A DNA stretch of 64,000 nucleotides from Bubalus kerabau (GCF_029407905.1 NC_073641.1:19079001-19143000), one strand, 5' to 3'. Positions 22,037-33,689 are shown, counted from the first letter of the stretch. Notes: a model not told the origin generated them from the letters alone. Numbers and translations are program-made.

Positions 22037-22880
22037 AAAATATGTTCCTGAAAAGTTATTCATAAATGTAAATTTTGTAAATATATTTTGATTATGATTC
22101 AGTCAATATCTAAAGGAATCCCATGTCACCCACCCTTGCAAGCAAAAACAAAATTATATATATATATATAAAATGAAAAATTCTCATTAGTCAGTGTCTA
22201 ATTTATCAGGATTCCTAAGATAAGAATATGTATACAGAGGAAGCTCATCTTTTTATATAGAACTCAAATAGTTGAAGTCATTGCCCTTTTGGGGGGCCTG
22301 TATTTTCCTTTTATGAAATGAGAAACGTGACAAATAGACAGGCTACCATGAAATTGATTTCGTTTCCAAACTTTCTAGGCTATATCATAGGATATAATAT
22401 GCTTATTCAGCCCCATTTCCTAAGTTTTTATCACTACAAAGTCAGCTTTTAGGTTAGTGATGCATCTTTTTTAAATCGAAAGAATGTTTCGAAGGATGGC
22501 TCCCAGGCTGGCCCTTAAAGGCCTGTCCACACGTAAGCTGCTGACAGTAAAGGAAGTGCAGTGGGGGCGGCTTCACCAACAGCGCCTGCGCCGCTGCTGT
22601 CAGCTGGGGCTGGGGGCCAAGTGGGGGCTCTTTCCCATTCTGCTTCCACCTCTGGGGATGGTCTTTAAAGTTAATTTTTTTTGTTATTTTAAAATTTCTT
22701 ATTATGCATTTTGATCTACCGCTGGGGATTGGCTTTCCCTTGGCACAGTGGCCTGGGCTCCCCCCTTGCTTCCTGTCTCACTCCTCTGTGGAGATGAGAC
22801 CAGGTTTTGGGTGGGAGCACAAATAGGGTGAAATGAAGGTGAGCCCTGACACTCCTGCCCCATGCTCCCCATGGCCAAGT
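22037..22880. other. Unassigned DNA with a small CpG-rich patch
   Basis: A short TA repeat lies at about 22155-22170. From 22540 to 22610 there is a CpG-containing patch (GGGGCGGC and GCGCCTGCGCCGC, the second reminiscent of an NRF1-type word). No gene is identified. Confidence 0.4.
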
Positions 22881-22894
22881 TCCAGCTGTCTCAC

Positions 22895-22990
22895 TCCTGC
22901 CCTCTCCCCCCAACTCCCGCACCCCCCTCCCCCTCCCCCAATCTTCCCTCCCCTACTCACGCCCTTCCTCCCTCCCTCCCTCCCCACACT
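22895..22990. repeat. C-rich/pyrimidine low-complexity tract
   Basis: Runs of C5-C6 separated by one or two bases, then (CTCC/TCCC) repeats. The minus strand is therefore G-rich with more than four runs of three or more G at short spacing, a G-quadruplex-compatible pattern. Confidence 0.9.
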
Positions 22991-23499
22991 GCCACAGTTC
23001 TTCTCCTTGCTTCACCCTGTCAGGTCTACTGTGTTTTAAAGAAAGATAAGGGGTTGAAGTATAGAGCTGAGGTTGGTTGATTGGAAGAGCTAAAGAGTTT
23101 TTGTTTAATAAGAAGAGGAGAGAAGAAGATACTTTTTTCTCTTTTAAGATCATGCAATTCTTGATAGCCCCACATGCAGTTCTTCCCACCATTCTGAGAT
23201 TGCAGGCCCTCCTGTATCAGAGGCAGGGAGCTTTCTAAGCTGCAAAGATGCAAGTGTCTAGTGAAGGACTCTGAACTCTAGAGAGCAGTCCTCATCAGAG
23301 GCCTTGTAGTGCTGAGAGGGCGGAAGTGCTGATTCAGAGCTAAGGCTTTTATGGTTATTTTGAAACATTATTAGTAAATTGTAAAAATGTGTACAGATTC
23401 TTATAAAGCAGTCTCCTGAAACAAAAAACTAAGAGGAATTTAAATGTTCATGTACATGTGGATTGTACCTGTCATACCCCTCTGTTTCTCTCTGCACCC

Positions 23500-23830
23500 A
23501 CTGCATCTTCAAACTCCACTTACTTTGCCTGCTACCTTATTTGTTCAGGCCATAACCAGCTCTCCCCTGAATTACTGTCGCTACTATTTTTCTCCTAAAT
23601 ATTTTTCTCATATGTCTTTCATAGAGATCTAAGATAAATACTGGACCATGTCAATCCTTGCTTAAAATCCTTCAAGCTCTCATGGTTGCTCTTAAGATAG
23701 GTTCCAAACTCCTTAGCTTGAAATACTTCTTAAGATCATGAGGTCAGGAAACATGTCTATCTTCTCTCCATACGTCTTTGAACCCAGCACACTATGAAAT
23801 AATTAAGACTTTGTAAATTTTTATTTTAAC
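23500..23830 (+). mobile_element. L2 LINE 3' end
   Basis: The order CATGTCAATCCTTGCTTAAA, ATCCTTCAAGCTCTCATGG, GTTCCAAACTCCTTAGCTTG, AGGAAACATGTCTATCTTC matches the C-terminal coding end and 3' region of L2. Diverged and non-functional. Confidence 0.65.
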
Positions 23831-25239
23831 CACATCTCCAAGATAACTTTAATTCTCTAGGGTGACTCCCTTACTGGAAGTCACTCAAGCATCCCGGCCA
23901 TTGATATCTGGATAACCTAGTTTCTATGACCACTATGGCAGAGGAAAAGGGAGATAGAGGGTTGTACAAGGATTTTTTCACTGTCTTAGTGAAAAAGACT
24001 ATGCTTGTAGCCCATCGGCCAGATTAGATATGTTGTTCCAGCCTAACTGCAAAGGAGTCTGGGAAACACTGTCTTCTTGCATCCTCACAAAGAGGAAAAG
24101 GAAATGAAACTTGGGGACTATGTAGCATTGTACCTGCTGCAGTTAATCAAGTTAATCAACAACACAGACTTTTTGGAAATGTGCTCTCTGTATTGTGATA
24201 GCCCTGTCTGAGCCATGGAGGTTTAATTTCAAACTATAAGTTGGTATGAATGGTTTCCCTGAATGTCTCTGCTGTTTCCACCCTGACATGCTTGTGGAAA
24301 AGGAGTAGGCCTTGAATTTTATGGAGGAAAGGACCATCTTTGCTATGTGGGCCAGAGGATTAGGAGCCCACGACTATTGGAGAAAGTGGTCTAGAGATTT
24401 CCATTAAAGGTGGTGGGAAGAGGTGTTCAAGATGAACTGACCCCACCGTTACACTGGAGACCCCTGAGAGCAAGTCAGGGACTCTGAAACTGGCCTTGGG
24501 GTTTGTGAGCTCCAGGAGTGGCAGCAGCAATAGTAGGCTGTTCTTAGCACTCACTACTATACATGCCAAACTTTCACTGTATCTTTGGCCAACCTACTGA
24601 CTAGTCTTGGTTGTGCCTTTAAGGCTATCAAGAAAGGGAAAAGTGTCTGTGCTTGGATAGAGTCTGTACAGAGTGAGCAGCCTGGGTGAGCACATTCTGT
24701 GATGACACAATGAGACATGAAAGCTTGGGTCTTACAGAGCTTGGAGGGCAGAGTGGGAAAAGGGGCAAGCAAGCACTAGGACTAACTTGTGAAACATGAA
24801 CCAGTGGTACAGAGTGCCAGAAATTACTTAGGGTGTGAAAAACCTATAGGAAGTTTTGTCTTCCTCTCATGGTGGGCATTTAAGAGTCTAGCATCACTGT
24901 GGATAGGACATGAAAAGAAATGTGACCTTATTTTGTAACTTACTTGGTGACATGGGACATTTAAGTTACAAATACAGAGAATATTGGAAGAGTACTTCAC
25001 AGCCTGCACTGACATGCATTAGCCCTGACTTTGATAATAGAAATTACACTAGCAAAAAAGATAAAAAAGCAGTTTGCACAAAGTTAACTAGTAGTATTCA
25101 TCATTGGTAATGATAAATAGCAACCAGAACAACAATGACAGAAAACTTACCATGATGGTAACAAACACCGCAAATGTATTTGTTCTTGATATTTCCTGGG
25201 TGCCCACTTCTCTTATTTTAATCTTTGTTTTACTTTTAA
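23831..25239. other. Unassigned unique-looking DNA
   Basis: No gene or repeat recognised. Several short open frames on both strands show no domains. Confidence 0.45.
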
Positions 25240-25440
25240 AATGATCCAACTCATTTTAGTGTCAACTTTAGTTGCTGCAGTCATCAACTTGGAAAGCCTG
25301 TAGCCTTGGACAAAAGTGTCATTCGCTATGTTTGATGTATTCAGCGCTGCATCAGTAATCTATTTGCAAAATTGTCCAATTTGAAAGTGACACATTTGAT
25401 TCACTTGACTTTCCTTTTTCTAGCACAGAAAATTTGAAGG
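25240..25440. promoter_or_regulatory. Candidate conserved non-coding element (weak)
   Basis: Repeat-free stretch with words such as TTAGTTGCTGCAGTCATCAA and GTATTCAGCGCTGCATCAG. Listed on texture alone. Confidence 0.18.
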
Positions 25441-26259
25441 AATTCAAGAGGTGCTGGGCACTAGTCACCAAGGAGAAAGGACAATAAAGGGATGTGTAAA
25501 GTACTCAAGAGAAAATCGTTGTCTGTCATTAGTTGAACAGAATGAAGAGTCCTAAGAACTTGAACTTCCCCAAACAAAAAGCAATGACATTTGGAGGGGA
25601 ATGAAAACTTTTAAAGTTTTTATTATTTACTTGTTGATTTATATCTAATATTTTAACATAATTTATTCCAGTTATTTAAGTACTATGCATTGATGGTAGA
25701 AAAATACAGAAAAATCAACAATAAAAGAAAAATAATTATCCTTAATTCTCTTACCAAAGAGAACTACTATTCTTTTTTTTGGCATAATTCCTTCCATTCT
25801 TTTTGCAGTGTATATATAGATTCTTCTTTTTATTATTATATTTATAAAAAGGAGATAATTTTTACATAAGTAGAAATCCTAATGTTAAGCATAAGAGCGG
25901 TTTGAAATCCCATTGTAAATTCATGACCTAATTTTTGTTGGACTGTCACTGAATCTCTTTAAGATACCACCAGACATAAAGGATACCCAGTCCTGGCCTC
26001 AAAGAGCTTATTATAATCTGAGGAAGGAGTCAAGGCAGACAAACATTTAAATTAAATCAAGGAGTACTTACTGACTAGACTGCAGTAGTACAATATTTTT
26101 TCCTTTTTATATAAGTTAATTACAGTAAGAGGAACACTTAATACTTAATGTTGAGAAACTTTTTAAAATGATCTATGAAAGAGACTCAAACCAATGTAAA
26201 CTTAAGATTAGAATATGTTACTGGAAGTCTTACATACAATGATAAATAGCATAAATGTC
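25441..26259. other. AT-rich DNA, nothing firm
   Basis: The phrase GGCCTCAAAGAGCTTATTAT near 26000 hints at an old L2 or MIR-associated repeat but is too short to call. Confidence 0.4.
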
Positions 26260-26440
26260 ACGTTCTCCCACTGTCTAGCTGTCTGACCTTGGGTAAGTTA
26301 ATATCTTTGAGCTACAGTTTCCTCATCTGTACCTTAAGAGAAATGATTCCCACCGTTTGGGGTTATTATGAAGATTATATGAGATATATGTAGCAACATT
26401 TTTGGCGTAAAAAATGTGCTTTAAGTAATGTAGGGACTAC
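26260..26440 (+). mobile_element. MIR SINE
   Basis: TCTAGCTGTCTGACCTTGGG, CTACAGTTTCCTCATCTGTA and GGGGTTATTATGAAGATTAT are the core and 3' half of MIR. Confidence 0.82.
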
Positions 26441-26713
26441 TATTATAAAGTGCATGAGGTGTCTTCCTCTTATCCTGCTAATGTATGACTTAAACATTAG
26501 AACTGGCTGGAAAGTGTTAGTAATTTGAATGTGCTGCAAACTCTGACAGAACAGTGTTTTAAAATATGTGGTTGGGCCCGTATAAACAAAAGAATGGTAT
26601 AAACTGTTAATGAGTAAACATCAGGCTCTTGAACATAAGCACCCTGAATTTGTAAACTGCTGGTCGAGGAAACAATCAGTCTCACAGCATTTTAAAAACT
26701 TTTATCAAGAGAA

Positions 26714-27297
26714 ATCCAAAATCACTGCGGATTTTAACTGAAGCCATAGATTAAAAGATACTTGCTCCTTGGAAGAAAAGCTATGACAAACCTAGACAGC
26801 ACATTAAAAAGAAGAAACATTACTTTACTGACAAAGGTCCATCTAGTCAAAGCTATGGTTTCTCTAGTAGTCATGTATGGATGTGAGAGTTGGACCATAA
26901 AGAAGGCTGAGCGCTGAAGAATTGATGCTTTTGAACTGTGGTGTTGGAGAAGACTCTTGAGAGTCCCTTGGACTGCAAGGAGATCCAACCAGTCAATCCT
27001 AAAGGAGGAAATCAACCCTGAATATTCATTGGAAGGACTGATGCTGAAGCTGAAACTCTAATACTTTGGCCACCTGATGTGAAGAGCTGACTCATTGGAA
27101 AAGACCCTGATGCTGGGAAAGATTGAAGGCAGGAGGTGAAGGGAACAAGAGAGGATGAGATGGTTGGATGGCATCACTGACTCGATGGACATGAGTTTGA
27201 GTAAATGCTGGGAGTTGGTGATGAACAGGGAAGCCTGGTGTGCTGCAGTCCATGGGGTTGTAAACAGTCGAACACAACTGAGGGACTGAACAACAAC
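26714..27297 (+). mobile_element. BovB LINE 3' end
   Basis: Starts at TCCAAAATCACTGCGGATTT within the reverse transcriptase C-terminal region, downstream of the catalytic box, and ends with GGGACTGAACAACAACAGG. It codes only for C-terminal remnants, with several frameshifts. Confidence 0.93.
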
Positions 27298-27394
27298 AGG
27301 AAGAGAAGGGCCTATTTCTCACTTTCAATATTGTAATACAAAGATATTTGAGGTTATACTCTGAAGAGAATGTAAACCATTTGTTTCTGTCGCA

Positions 27395-27628
27395 GATTAA
27401 GGGAAACACAGTGATAAAGAATACACCTACTAATGCAAGAGAGAGCTGTGGTTCTCTCAATGCAGGAGATGCAGCTTCTATCCCTGGGTTGGGAAGACCC
27501 CCTGGAGTAGGAAATGGCCATCCACTCTAGTATTCTTGCCTGGAAAATTCCATGGACAGAGGAGCCTGGTGGGCTGCAGTCCATGAGGTCACAAAGAGTC
27601 AGACACAACTGAGTGACTGAGCACAAAG
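27395..27628 (+). mobile_element. Bov-tA SINE, diverged with small internal duplication
   Basis: The head is expanded: AATGCAAGAGAGAGC is followed about 20 bases later by AATGCAGGAGATGCAGC, so the stretch between the A-box and B-box regions is longer than usual. The body and the CACAACTGAGTGACTGAGCA tail are typical. Confidence 0.88.
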
Positions 27629-27749
27629 GATCTATCTGTTAGCTATTAGCTCAACTAATTTGGAAACTTAGAAGCTCAACCAGTGTTATTACCCAGATTA
27701 AAGACAGTCCACTGATGCAGAGGTGGAGTGCAGAATTTTGAATATTTTT

Positions 27750-27985
27750 TTTGACTCTGTGCCTTTGCATATGCTCTTCTATTTGTCTGGACACAATCTA
27801 TATTATTATCACTTACTGCTCAAAAAACCGGCCAACTCTCGATTACTCTTCAGGTGGGCTACTCTGCTCCTTCAAAGCTGGGTTTAAAGGCCTCTTCTGT
27901 GTGTCTTCACAGCATTTTATTCTTGTTAATGCTGCCCTTTTCACATTTGTGGAGGCTAGAGAGTGGGAATGTAGCTGTATAGTAC
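27750..27985 (+). mobile_element. L2 LINE fragment
   Basis: CTCTGTGCCTTTGCATATGC, TTTGTCTGGACACAATC, CTCTTCAGGTGGGCTACTCT and GGCCTCTTCTGTGTGTCTTC follow the known order of the L2 3' end. Diverged. Confidence 0.6.
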
Positions 27986-28335
27986 AAACTGTTTCTACAT
28001 TTACACTATATTTAGTATAAAGTGCTTTTAACTAAAAGAAGGATTCTCCTCTCCCCAAAGCCCCAGGAGCCTCTAGCTTCTAGTCAAGTATAACTTCTGC
28101 AACTCAGAAGTAGGTAAGATCAAAATGTTCAAAGGCAGTTTCATCAAGCCTTATTGCCATTCACTCAAAAGTCATCTGTTGAGTCCTCAGCACTGTACAT
28201 TCCAGATGGTCTGTAAAATTAAGTGAATCGTGCGCATCATATAACAGAACCTAGAAAGTGTATTTGAAAATGTGTTTATGGACCTTTCTCAGAAATTCTT
28301 TGGCCAGACCGAGTGATGACTTGGATTTCTCTTAC

Positions 28336-28668
28336 TCTGCTACTGCTACTGCTGCTAAGTCACTTCAGTCGTGTCCGACTCTGTGCGACCCCATAGACGG
28401 CTACCCACCAGGCTTCCCCGTCCCTGTGTCTGACTCTGTGCGACCCCATAGATGGCAGCCCAGCAGGCTCCCCTGTCCCTGGGATTCTCCAGGCAAGAAC
28501 ACTGGAGTGGGTTGCCATTTCCTTCTCCAATGCATGAAAGTGAAAAGTGAAAGTGAAGTTGCTCAGTCGTGTCCAACTCTTAGCAACCCCATGGACTGCA
28601 GCCTACCAGGCTCCTCCACCATGGGATTTTCCAAGCAAGAGTACTGGAGTCGGGTGCCATTGCTCTAC
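28336..28668 (-). mobile_element. BOV-A2 SINE, antisense, with internal tandem duplication
   Basis: A complete antisense dimer in which a 55-base unit of the second monomer (copy one 28371-28425, copy two 28426-28480, both beginning GTGTCYGACTCTGTGCGACC) occurs twice in tandem. The left tail is CTGCTACTGCTACTGCTGCT. Confidence 0.93.
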
Positions 28669-28769
28669 TGCTGATTAAATGATACTTACCGTCTACTGCA
28701 ACAGGAATAGAAAGTGGGTTTCTTTGGTGCTCTAGAGTAAAATTATCCCTTGGTGTATCTGCCTTCCCT

Positions 28770-28900
28770 TTGAGTCTGTGGCTTCTATCAAGGCAAGGGC
28801 CACACCTTGCTCTCCAGTGTCCTCTGAGTCTGCTACAGTGCCTACAGGCTCATAGCAGGTGCCCACAAATGTTTGTTGAAAGATTCATCAATAAGGGCCT
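28770..28900 (+). mobile_element. L2 LINE 3' UTR fragment
   Basis: TATCAAGGCAAGGGCCACAC, CAGTGCCTACAGGCTCATAG and CCCACAAATGTTTGTTGAAA are the typical final part of L2. Confidence 0.65.
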
Positions 28901-29390
28901 AGGTAGTCCTTGAAACCTGAGCTCTATTTATTAGAAACCAAGAGTTGGCTTCCTCTTTAAGATTAGGAAAGGCGCAGACTTTAGGACATTATCTTTGCTC
29001 AGTTTCTTGTCCGGGGAGGGGAGAACACCTGCCTACATTGCCAAGAAGCCAACAAACTCCTTTTAATGCTCCAGAGGAAAAAACCCCGAAACTCTTCTCT
29101 CCATGTCAAAACTACAGTTTGGGTTTAAGAGCTTCTGAAATTATATGTAAAGAGTCCTTTTTTTCCCCCTAGAATAGAATTTCTTAATTTTAATAGATTT
29201 TCAGAATTGTTTATCACCCTCCAAAAGGCTAAGAATCATTGCTCTAAACCCTTTCTTGAAATACGTTCAGGGGATCTCTTTTGATATTGTCACCAGGTAA
29301 AAAGCACTGAATATGCCACTTTTGGAGTATTTTCTTTTTCCTCACAGATTGTTGCAAGGAGGGAGACCCCTTCCAGGGCTTAAGAGTGTG
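28901..29390. other. Unassigned DNA
   Basis: No gene or repeat recognised. Confidence 0.4.
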
Positions 29391-29394
29391 CTCT

Positions 29395-29770
29395 TGTCTA
29401 ACACTTGGAAATGAAGTGTCCGAGGAGACACATATGCTGACAAAGCAAGAGATTTTATTGGGAAGGGGTGTCTAGGCAGAGAGCAGTAGGGTAAGGGAAC
29501 CCAGGAGAACTACTCTGCCATGTGACTTGCAGTCTTGGGGTTTATGGTATTAGGGTTAGTTTCTGAGTTTTCTCTGCCCATTCATCCTGACTCAGGGCCC
29601 TTCCGGGTGGCATGTGCATTGCCCAACCAATATGGAGTCCAGTGAGAAGGATTCTGGGAGGTTGGTAGGACACATGGACTGACATCTCCTCTCTCCTTTG
29701 ACCTTTCCCGAATTCTTCCTGTTGGTGGTAGCTTGTTAGTTTCACAATCCTTACTGAATGATGTGCTCTA
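29395..29770 (-). mobile_element. Ruminant endogenous retrovirus LTR, antisense, partial
   Basis: The antisense LTR wording includes GCAAGAGATTTTATTGGGAA (complement of an AATAAA polyadenylation signal at about 29452), GAACCCAGGAGAACTACTCT, AAGGATTCTGGGAGGTTGG and TTGACCTTTCCCGAATTCTT. Only the LTR is present; no gag, pol or env sequence is visible nearby. Family assignment is by recollection of ruminant LTRs. Confidence 0.65.
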
Positions 29771-29944
29771 AAATGCTATATAAAAGGTCACTCCAGCTGC
29801 TATATGGAGAACGAATTATAAAGAGCTAAGAAAGGAAATTAGGAGGCTGCTGTAGAATCTCAAGCTATAGACAGTGGTGGCTTGGATCAAGGTGGAGGTG
29901 TAGAGAGGTACAGAAGTGGTGGGTTGCAGGTATACATGCAAGGC

Positions 29945-30015
29945 ACCCGGGCCATGCCTGATGCACAGTGAGCACTTCATAAACTCAGCTATTACCAGTA
30001 TCATCATTACAATTA
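29945..30015 (+). mobile_element. MIR 3' end fragment
   Basis: CCTGATGCACAGTGAGCACT followed by a degenerate TATTACCAGTATCATCATTA tail matches the last part of MIR. Confidence 0.5.
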
Positions 30016-30085
30016 TTGGCGTGGTGAAATGAAATCGGATGGAGTGTAATGGGTCAACAGAATGGTGGTTTTAAGAAGATTACTT

Positions 30086-30227
30086 GGGGAGTTCCCTGCT
30101 GGCCTGGTGGTTGGGATTCTGGGCTTTCATTGCCGTGGCCTGGTTTCAATCTCTGGTTGGGGAAATGAGATCCTGTTCTGCAAGCCCTGAGGCATGGCTG
30201 AAAAAAAAGAAAAAAGAGGAAAAAAAG
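30086..30227 (+). mobile_element. CHR-type tRNA-derived SINE
   Basis: Cetartiodactyl SINE without the Bov-A body: GGGGAGTTCCCTGCTGG, then TGGTTTCAATCTCTGGTTGG (B-box region), GGAAATGAGATCCTG, and an A-rich tail (30201-30227). Confidence 0.8.
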
Positions 30228-30753
30228 AATATTACTGAACTTAGAGAAAATAAAGATGAACCAAATATTATTTGTATGTGGAGATGTAATTAATGTTACT
30301 TTTCAGACACTGTCTTGGATGCAGTGTTTTCAACACGTTTCCCTTTGTGTTTTGAGAAGAAATCCATCATTTGCTTCTTTCAGGACACACTGTTGAGTCA
30401 TTTGCAGTGAAAGAATCTTGATTATCTTCAAATGACAGATGTGAAATAGTGAATTTGAAGTTGTGTGGAAGATGTAATATATTGCTTTGCTCTGAAATTT
30501 ATTATGAGCAAGGAGTTGGAAAAAAAATAGGGAGTTAATATTCAGGAAGAAAGCAAAACTAAAAAAGATGACACAGACAGATTAATATATTTATGGATAC
30601 ATGCCATCCAGTTTGATGCCAGAAAAGCCAAATGAAGAAGTAATGTTCTGAAAACAACTCACAATTACCAAAATCACTAAGCTCTGAGTCAGAGAAGTAT
30701 GAAGACTTGCAACATTCATACATATATAGTTACTATGGAATTATTTAAAGTTG
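30228..30753. other. Unassigned AT-rich DNA
   Basis: No gene or repeat recognised. Confidence 0.4.
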
Positions 30754-30915
30754 AGAGAGAGAAACAGGGAGATGGGGGGGTGGGGGTGAAGGGTAGAGGG
30801 GGAAGGGAGACATGGGCTGGGGTGGGGTGGGGTGGAAGGTGAAGGCAGAGAAAGGGATGGGGGTGGGGGGGGGGAGAGAGAGAGATGGGAAAAGAGAGAG
30901 AGATGGGGAGAGATG
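30754..30915. repeat. Purine-rich (GA/GGGGT)n low-complexity tract
   Basis: G-runs of 3-10 bases separated by short A/T spacers, including GGGGTGGGGTGGGGTGG near 30818-30835, then GA repeats. Plus-strand G-quadruplex-compatible. Confidence 0.93.
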
Positions 30916-31359
30916 TTCTTTTTCTTCCCATTTTTTCAGAAATGTGTTTTTGGCTCTACACTTTAACAAATGCAATATCCTTTCAGTCTACCCTTATCAA
31001 GCAAGCTCATATTTACAAGCCAAATTATACTGAGACACAGAAGTCTTAAATGAAAGACAGACATCACTGCAATCCTTTAAGGTCACGCTGATCTCTTCAA
31101 ATGTTAGAATTCACTAGGGTAAGGTTGACTTTTCAGCTAAGTGACCCCATCACTTTAGGGTAATCCCTGTAATGAGTATAAATGTAGTAACACATCCTAA
31201 GAAAACACTAGGTTCTAAATGGTAATATTCTATGAGACCAGAGTCTGCTTTCTAAATGTGGACACCAGTATTCTCCAAGCAGAGTGATTTCTAGATATAC
31301 TGAAGTAGTTGAGAGGACCCAGAGTGGGACAACAGTTTTGGCTCCTTTCAAAATTCTTT

Positions 31360-31402
31360 CTTCCTTTTTTTTGGTTGGGGTGGGGGGGAGGAGGGGTGGA
31401 GA
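31360..31402. repeat. Poly(T) then G-rich tract
   Basis: Eight T followed by GGTTGGGGTGGGGGGGAGGA and GGGGTGG, another compact G-quadruplex-compatible motif on the plus strand. Confidence 0.85.
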
Positions 31403-33500
31403 TTAAAATGGGAATAAGTGTCTATCACTTAAGGAGACAGTTGGATCATTAGAAATACACTTTTTAAATCAGCAGAACAAAATCATCTAAATACAAGCAA
31501 AAATCTGCATTCCCAAAAGTATGTTCTGTGGATCAGTGACTCTTCAAGGCATCACCTGAAAGAAATCTCAGACATATTGACTGCGGTATTCCACTCTCAG
31601 AGCTGCTTGGCCCCACAAAAAGCCCATTCTGCCACCATGTGGCATGCATGACCTCTTCAAGGTCATGATCAGCCACAATCTCATTAAAATGATATAAAAA
31701 ATTAGTAAAGCATGTACAGTACCTGGAGCCGCAACTGGTTCTGGGAGTGTAATTGACACTTGTCATCTTTTCCTCCTCTACCACCATCCGTTCTAGATCT
31801 CCCCTACCCCTAGCCATCACTTTTGCTGCTTTTGATTGCTTTCCTGATAGAATAATCCAGACCTTTATCTCTGAGAATCCGTCCCCCTAGGTGCCACACC
31901 CTTGTTAGGCTGTGATCACTACCTTTCCCATTCACCATTACCATCAAGAGGAAGGCACCAAGAGGCACCTCAGTTAATCTTCTGAGTTCCAGGCATATTC
32001 CTCTCTGCCTCCATTATGTAAGAGCAAGCCCAGCACCTCATGATCATTAAGAAAGATTTCGCGCTTCAGTGTAATACCTCCTTCCTTTGATTGCTGGTCC
32101 ATAGACACGAAGAGCCCAGAGTGACCAGGTGGCAGTGGTGGCTACAGGCTCAGTGAAGCCTTTTTCATGTTCCCTGGTGGAAGGATAGCCCTACTGGGAA
32201 CGAGCACCTCTAATCCAGCAAAACCTAAGTTGTAGGAATGGGAAGCACAAATACGAAGTGAGTTACCAGAAGTGATGGTGAAAGGGGCCAATTTTACTTT
32301 CATCCCTACATCCCTAGACCAATATATTTTAGCTATTAGGGTGCAGGATTATATATCGGCTCAGTGCATCTGAGGGAGCTCCACAACCTGGAGGGTTTCA
32401 TCTCTGAACTGCTATCTTATCTAATCTTTAATAAGCCATTCCAATATTCTATCGGATCTGCTTCTGGATGAATATACTCATGGTAGGACAAATGGACTCT
32501 GAGGTCAAGTACCCTTCCTACTGACATACATCCTTTGCTGCAGGTTGTGCCCTTTCATCAAAAGCAATGGTATGTGGGCTTCCATGGATGTAAATTAAAT
32601 TCCAAATGTCCTCAGATGGTGGGCAGGGAAAGCAGACACAGAAAGTAGGTTTCATTTTTGCTCTCTCCAGAAAGAAATGTCTCAAGATGTGGAGAGTGGC
32701 ACTAACAGCTGTAATTCTACCTAAGGTGGGAGACTGTGTTTAATTTAAGCTTTGTGCTTAATTGATTAATTTGGTTATTGTTTCATCACTTTTGAATGCA
32801 CACATTTTAAACTTCTAAATTTTATGGGAAATCATTTACATCATATAATGTGTTTCTATCCCTAACACTGAAGCTCCAATGATGATCAAATCCACTAATG
32901 AAATTTTTATGTAAAAGCAGAATGCTGCTTTTACATAAAGTCATCCTAGGACACTGAAGATTTGATAAGCATACAGCAAAGAATTTGTTTTGTTGTCTGC
33001 TGGAACTAATTAAATGCATGGACAGACAAACAAGTCCAATCAGTATGCTCTTCTAATTCATCCAAGAAATCCCAAGAGAATGAGATCTGTTTTTATTGAT
33101 GTCTTAATTGCTATAAGTCATCCTGGCTCTCCCAGATCTAGGTAAATAATAACCATAATAAACACTTTCTTGGTGCATGTTGTACTTAGACTGGTGACCC
33201 TTGATTCTTTTTTTTTTTTTTTTTTTGTATTCAGGAAGGAATTCATATTCCTATATTTAAAAATATTGAAGAACTTAGTATTAAGAGGACCCATTCTATG
33301 CCGCCTGTATTGCCTCCCAGAAATCCCCATATGGGCAGGCACATGTACCTTCCTTTCACATGGGAAGATAAATGGGGGCTGACATAGAGGTGTACAAGAC
33401 CAGCTAGATAGTTCCTTCCTGCATTTATTTTGAGGAACTGCATTTATTTTCGAGGAATTCTCCAAGTCCGTAAGCTCTAGTCTTCAATGTGATCAAACTG
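31403..33500. other. Unassigned, possibly very old ERV-derived DNA
   Basis: The part from about 31850 to 32760 has the feel of a decayed, antisense endogenous retrovirus-like interior (phrases such as TTGTTAGGCTGTGATCACTA and CACCTCAGTTAATCTTCTGA), but I cannot assign a family or any gene. Open frames on the minus strand (31533-31820) have no domain. A T run lies at 33207-33226. Confidence 0.25.
33207..33226. repeat. Poly(T) tract
   Basis: A run of about 19 T within unassigned sequence. Confidence 0.93.
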
Positions 33501-33559
33501 AGGCCTTTAGAGTAGAAGGTGAGGCTAAACTAACAGAGATGCTGGAATGGCATCTCTGC

Positions 33560-33689
33560 TGGCTGCTCTGCTTCAGACTAAGAAATTAACCTCTTTATGC
33601 CCTAGTTTCCTCATCTGTAAAATGCTGATGGTAATAGGAACCTTTTTCATGAAGTGTCAAAAGGACTAAATAAGTTAGTACACATGAAG
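33560..33689 (+). mobile_element. MIR SINE, left part (split by BovB)
   Basis: AGAAATTAACCTCTTTATGC, CTAGTTTCCTCATCTGTAAA and the following part lead into the target site of the BovB. The 3' remainder continues after 33988. Confidence 0.78.

Noticed and set aside
22833..23080. Proline-rich frames with PPPPPPIFPPLLTPFLPPSLP-like residues
   Set aside because: Direct translation of the C-rich low-complexity tract.
30716..30975. Frames rich in SLSFPISLSPPPHPHP-like residues
   Set aside because: Translation of the purine-rich (GA/GGGGT) tract on the opposite strand.
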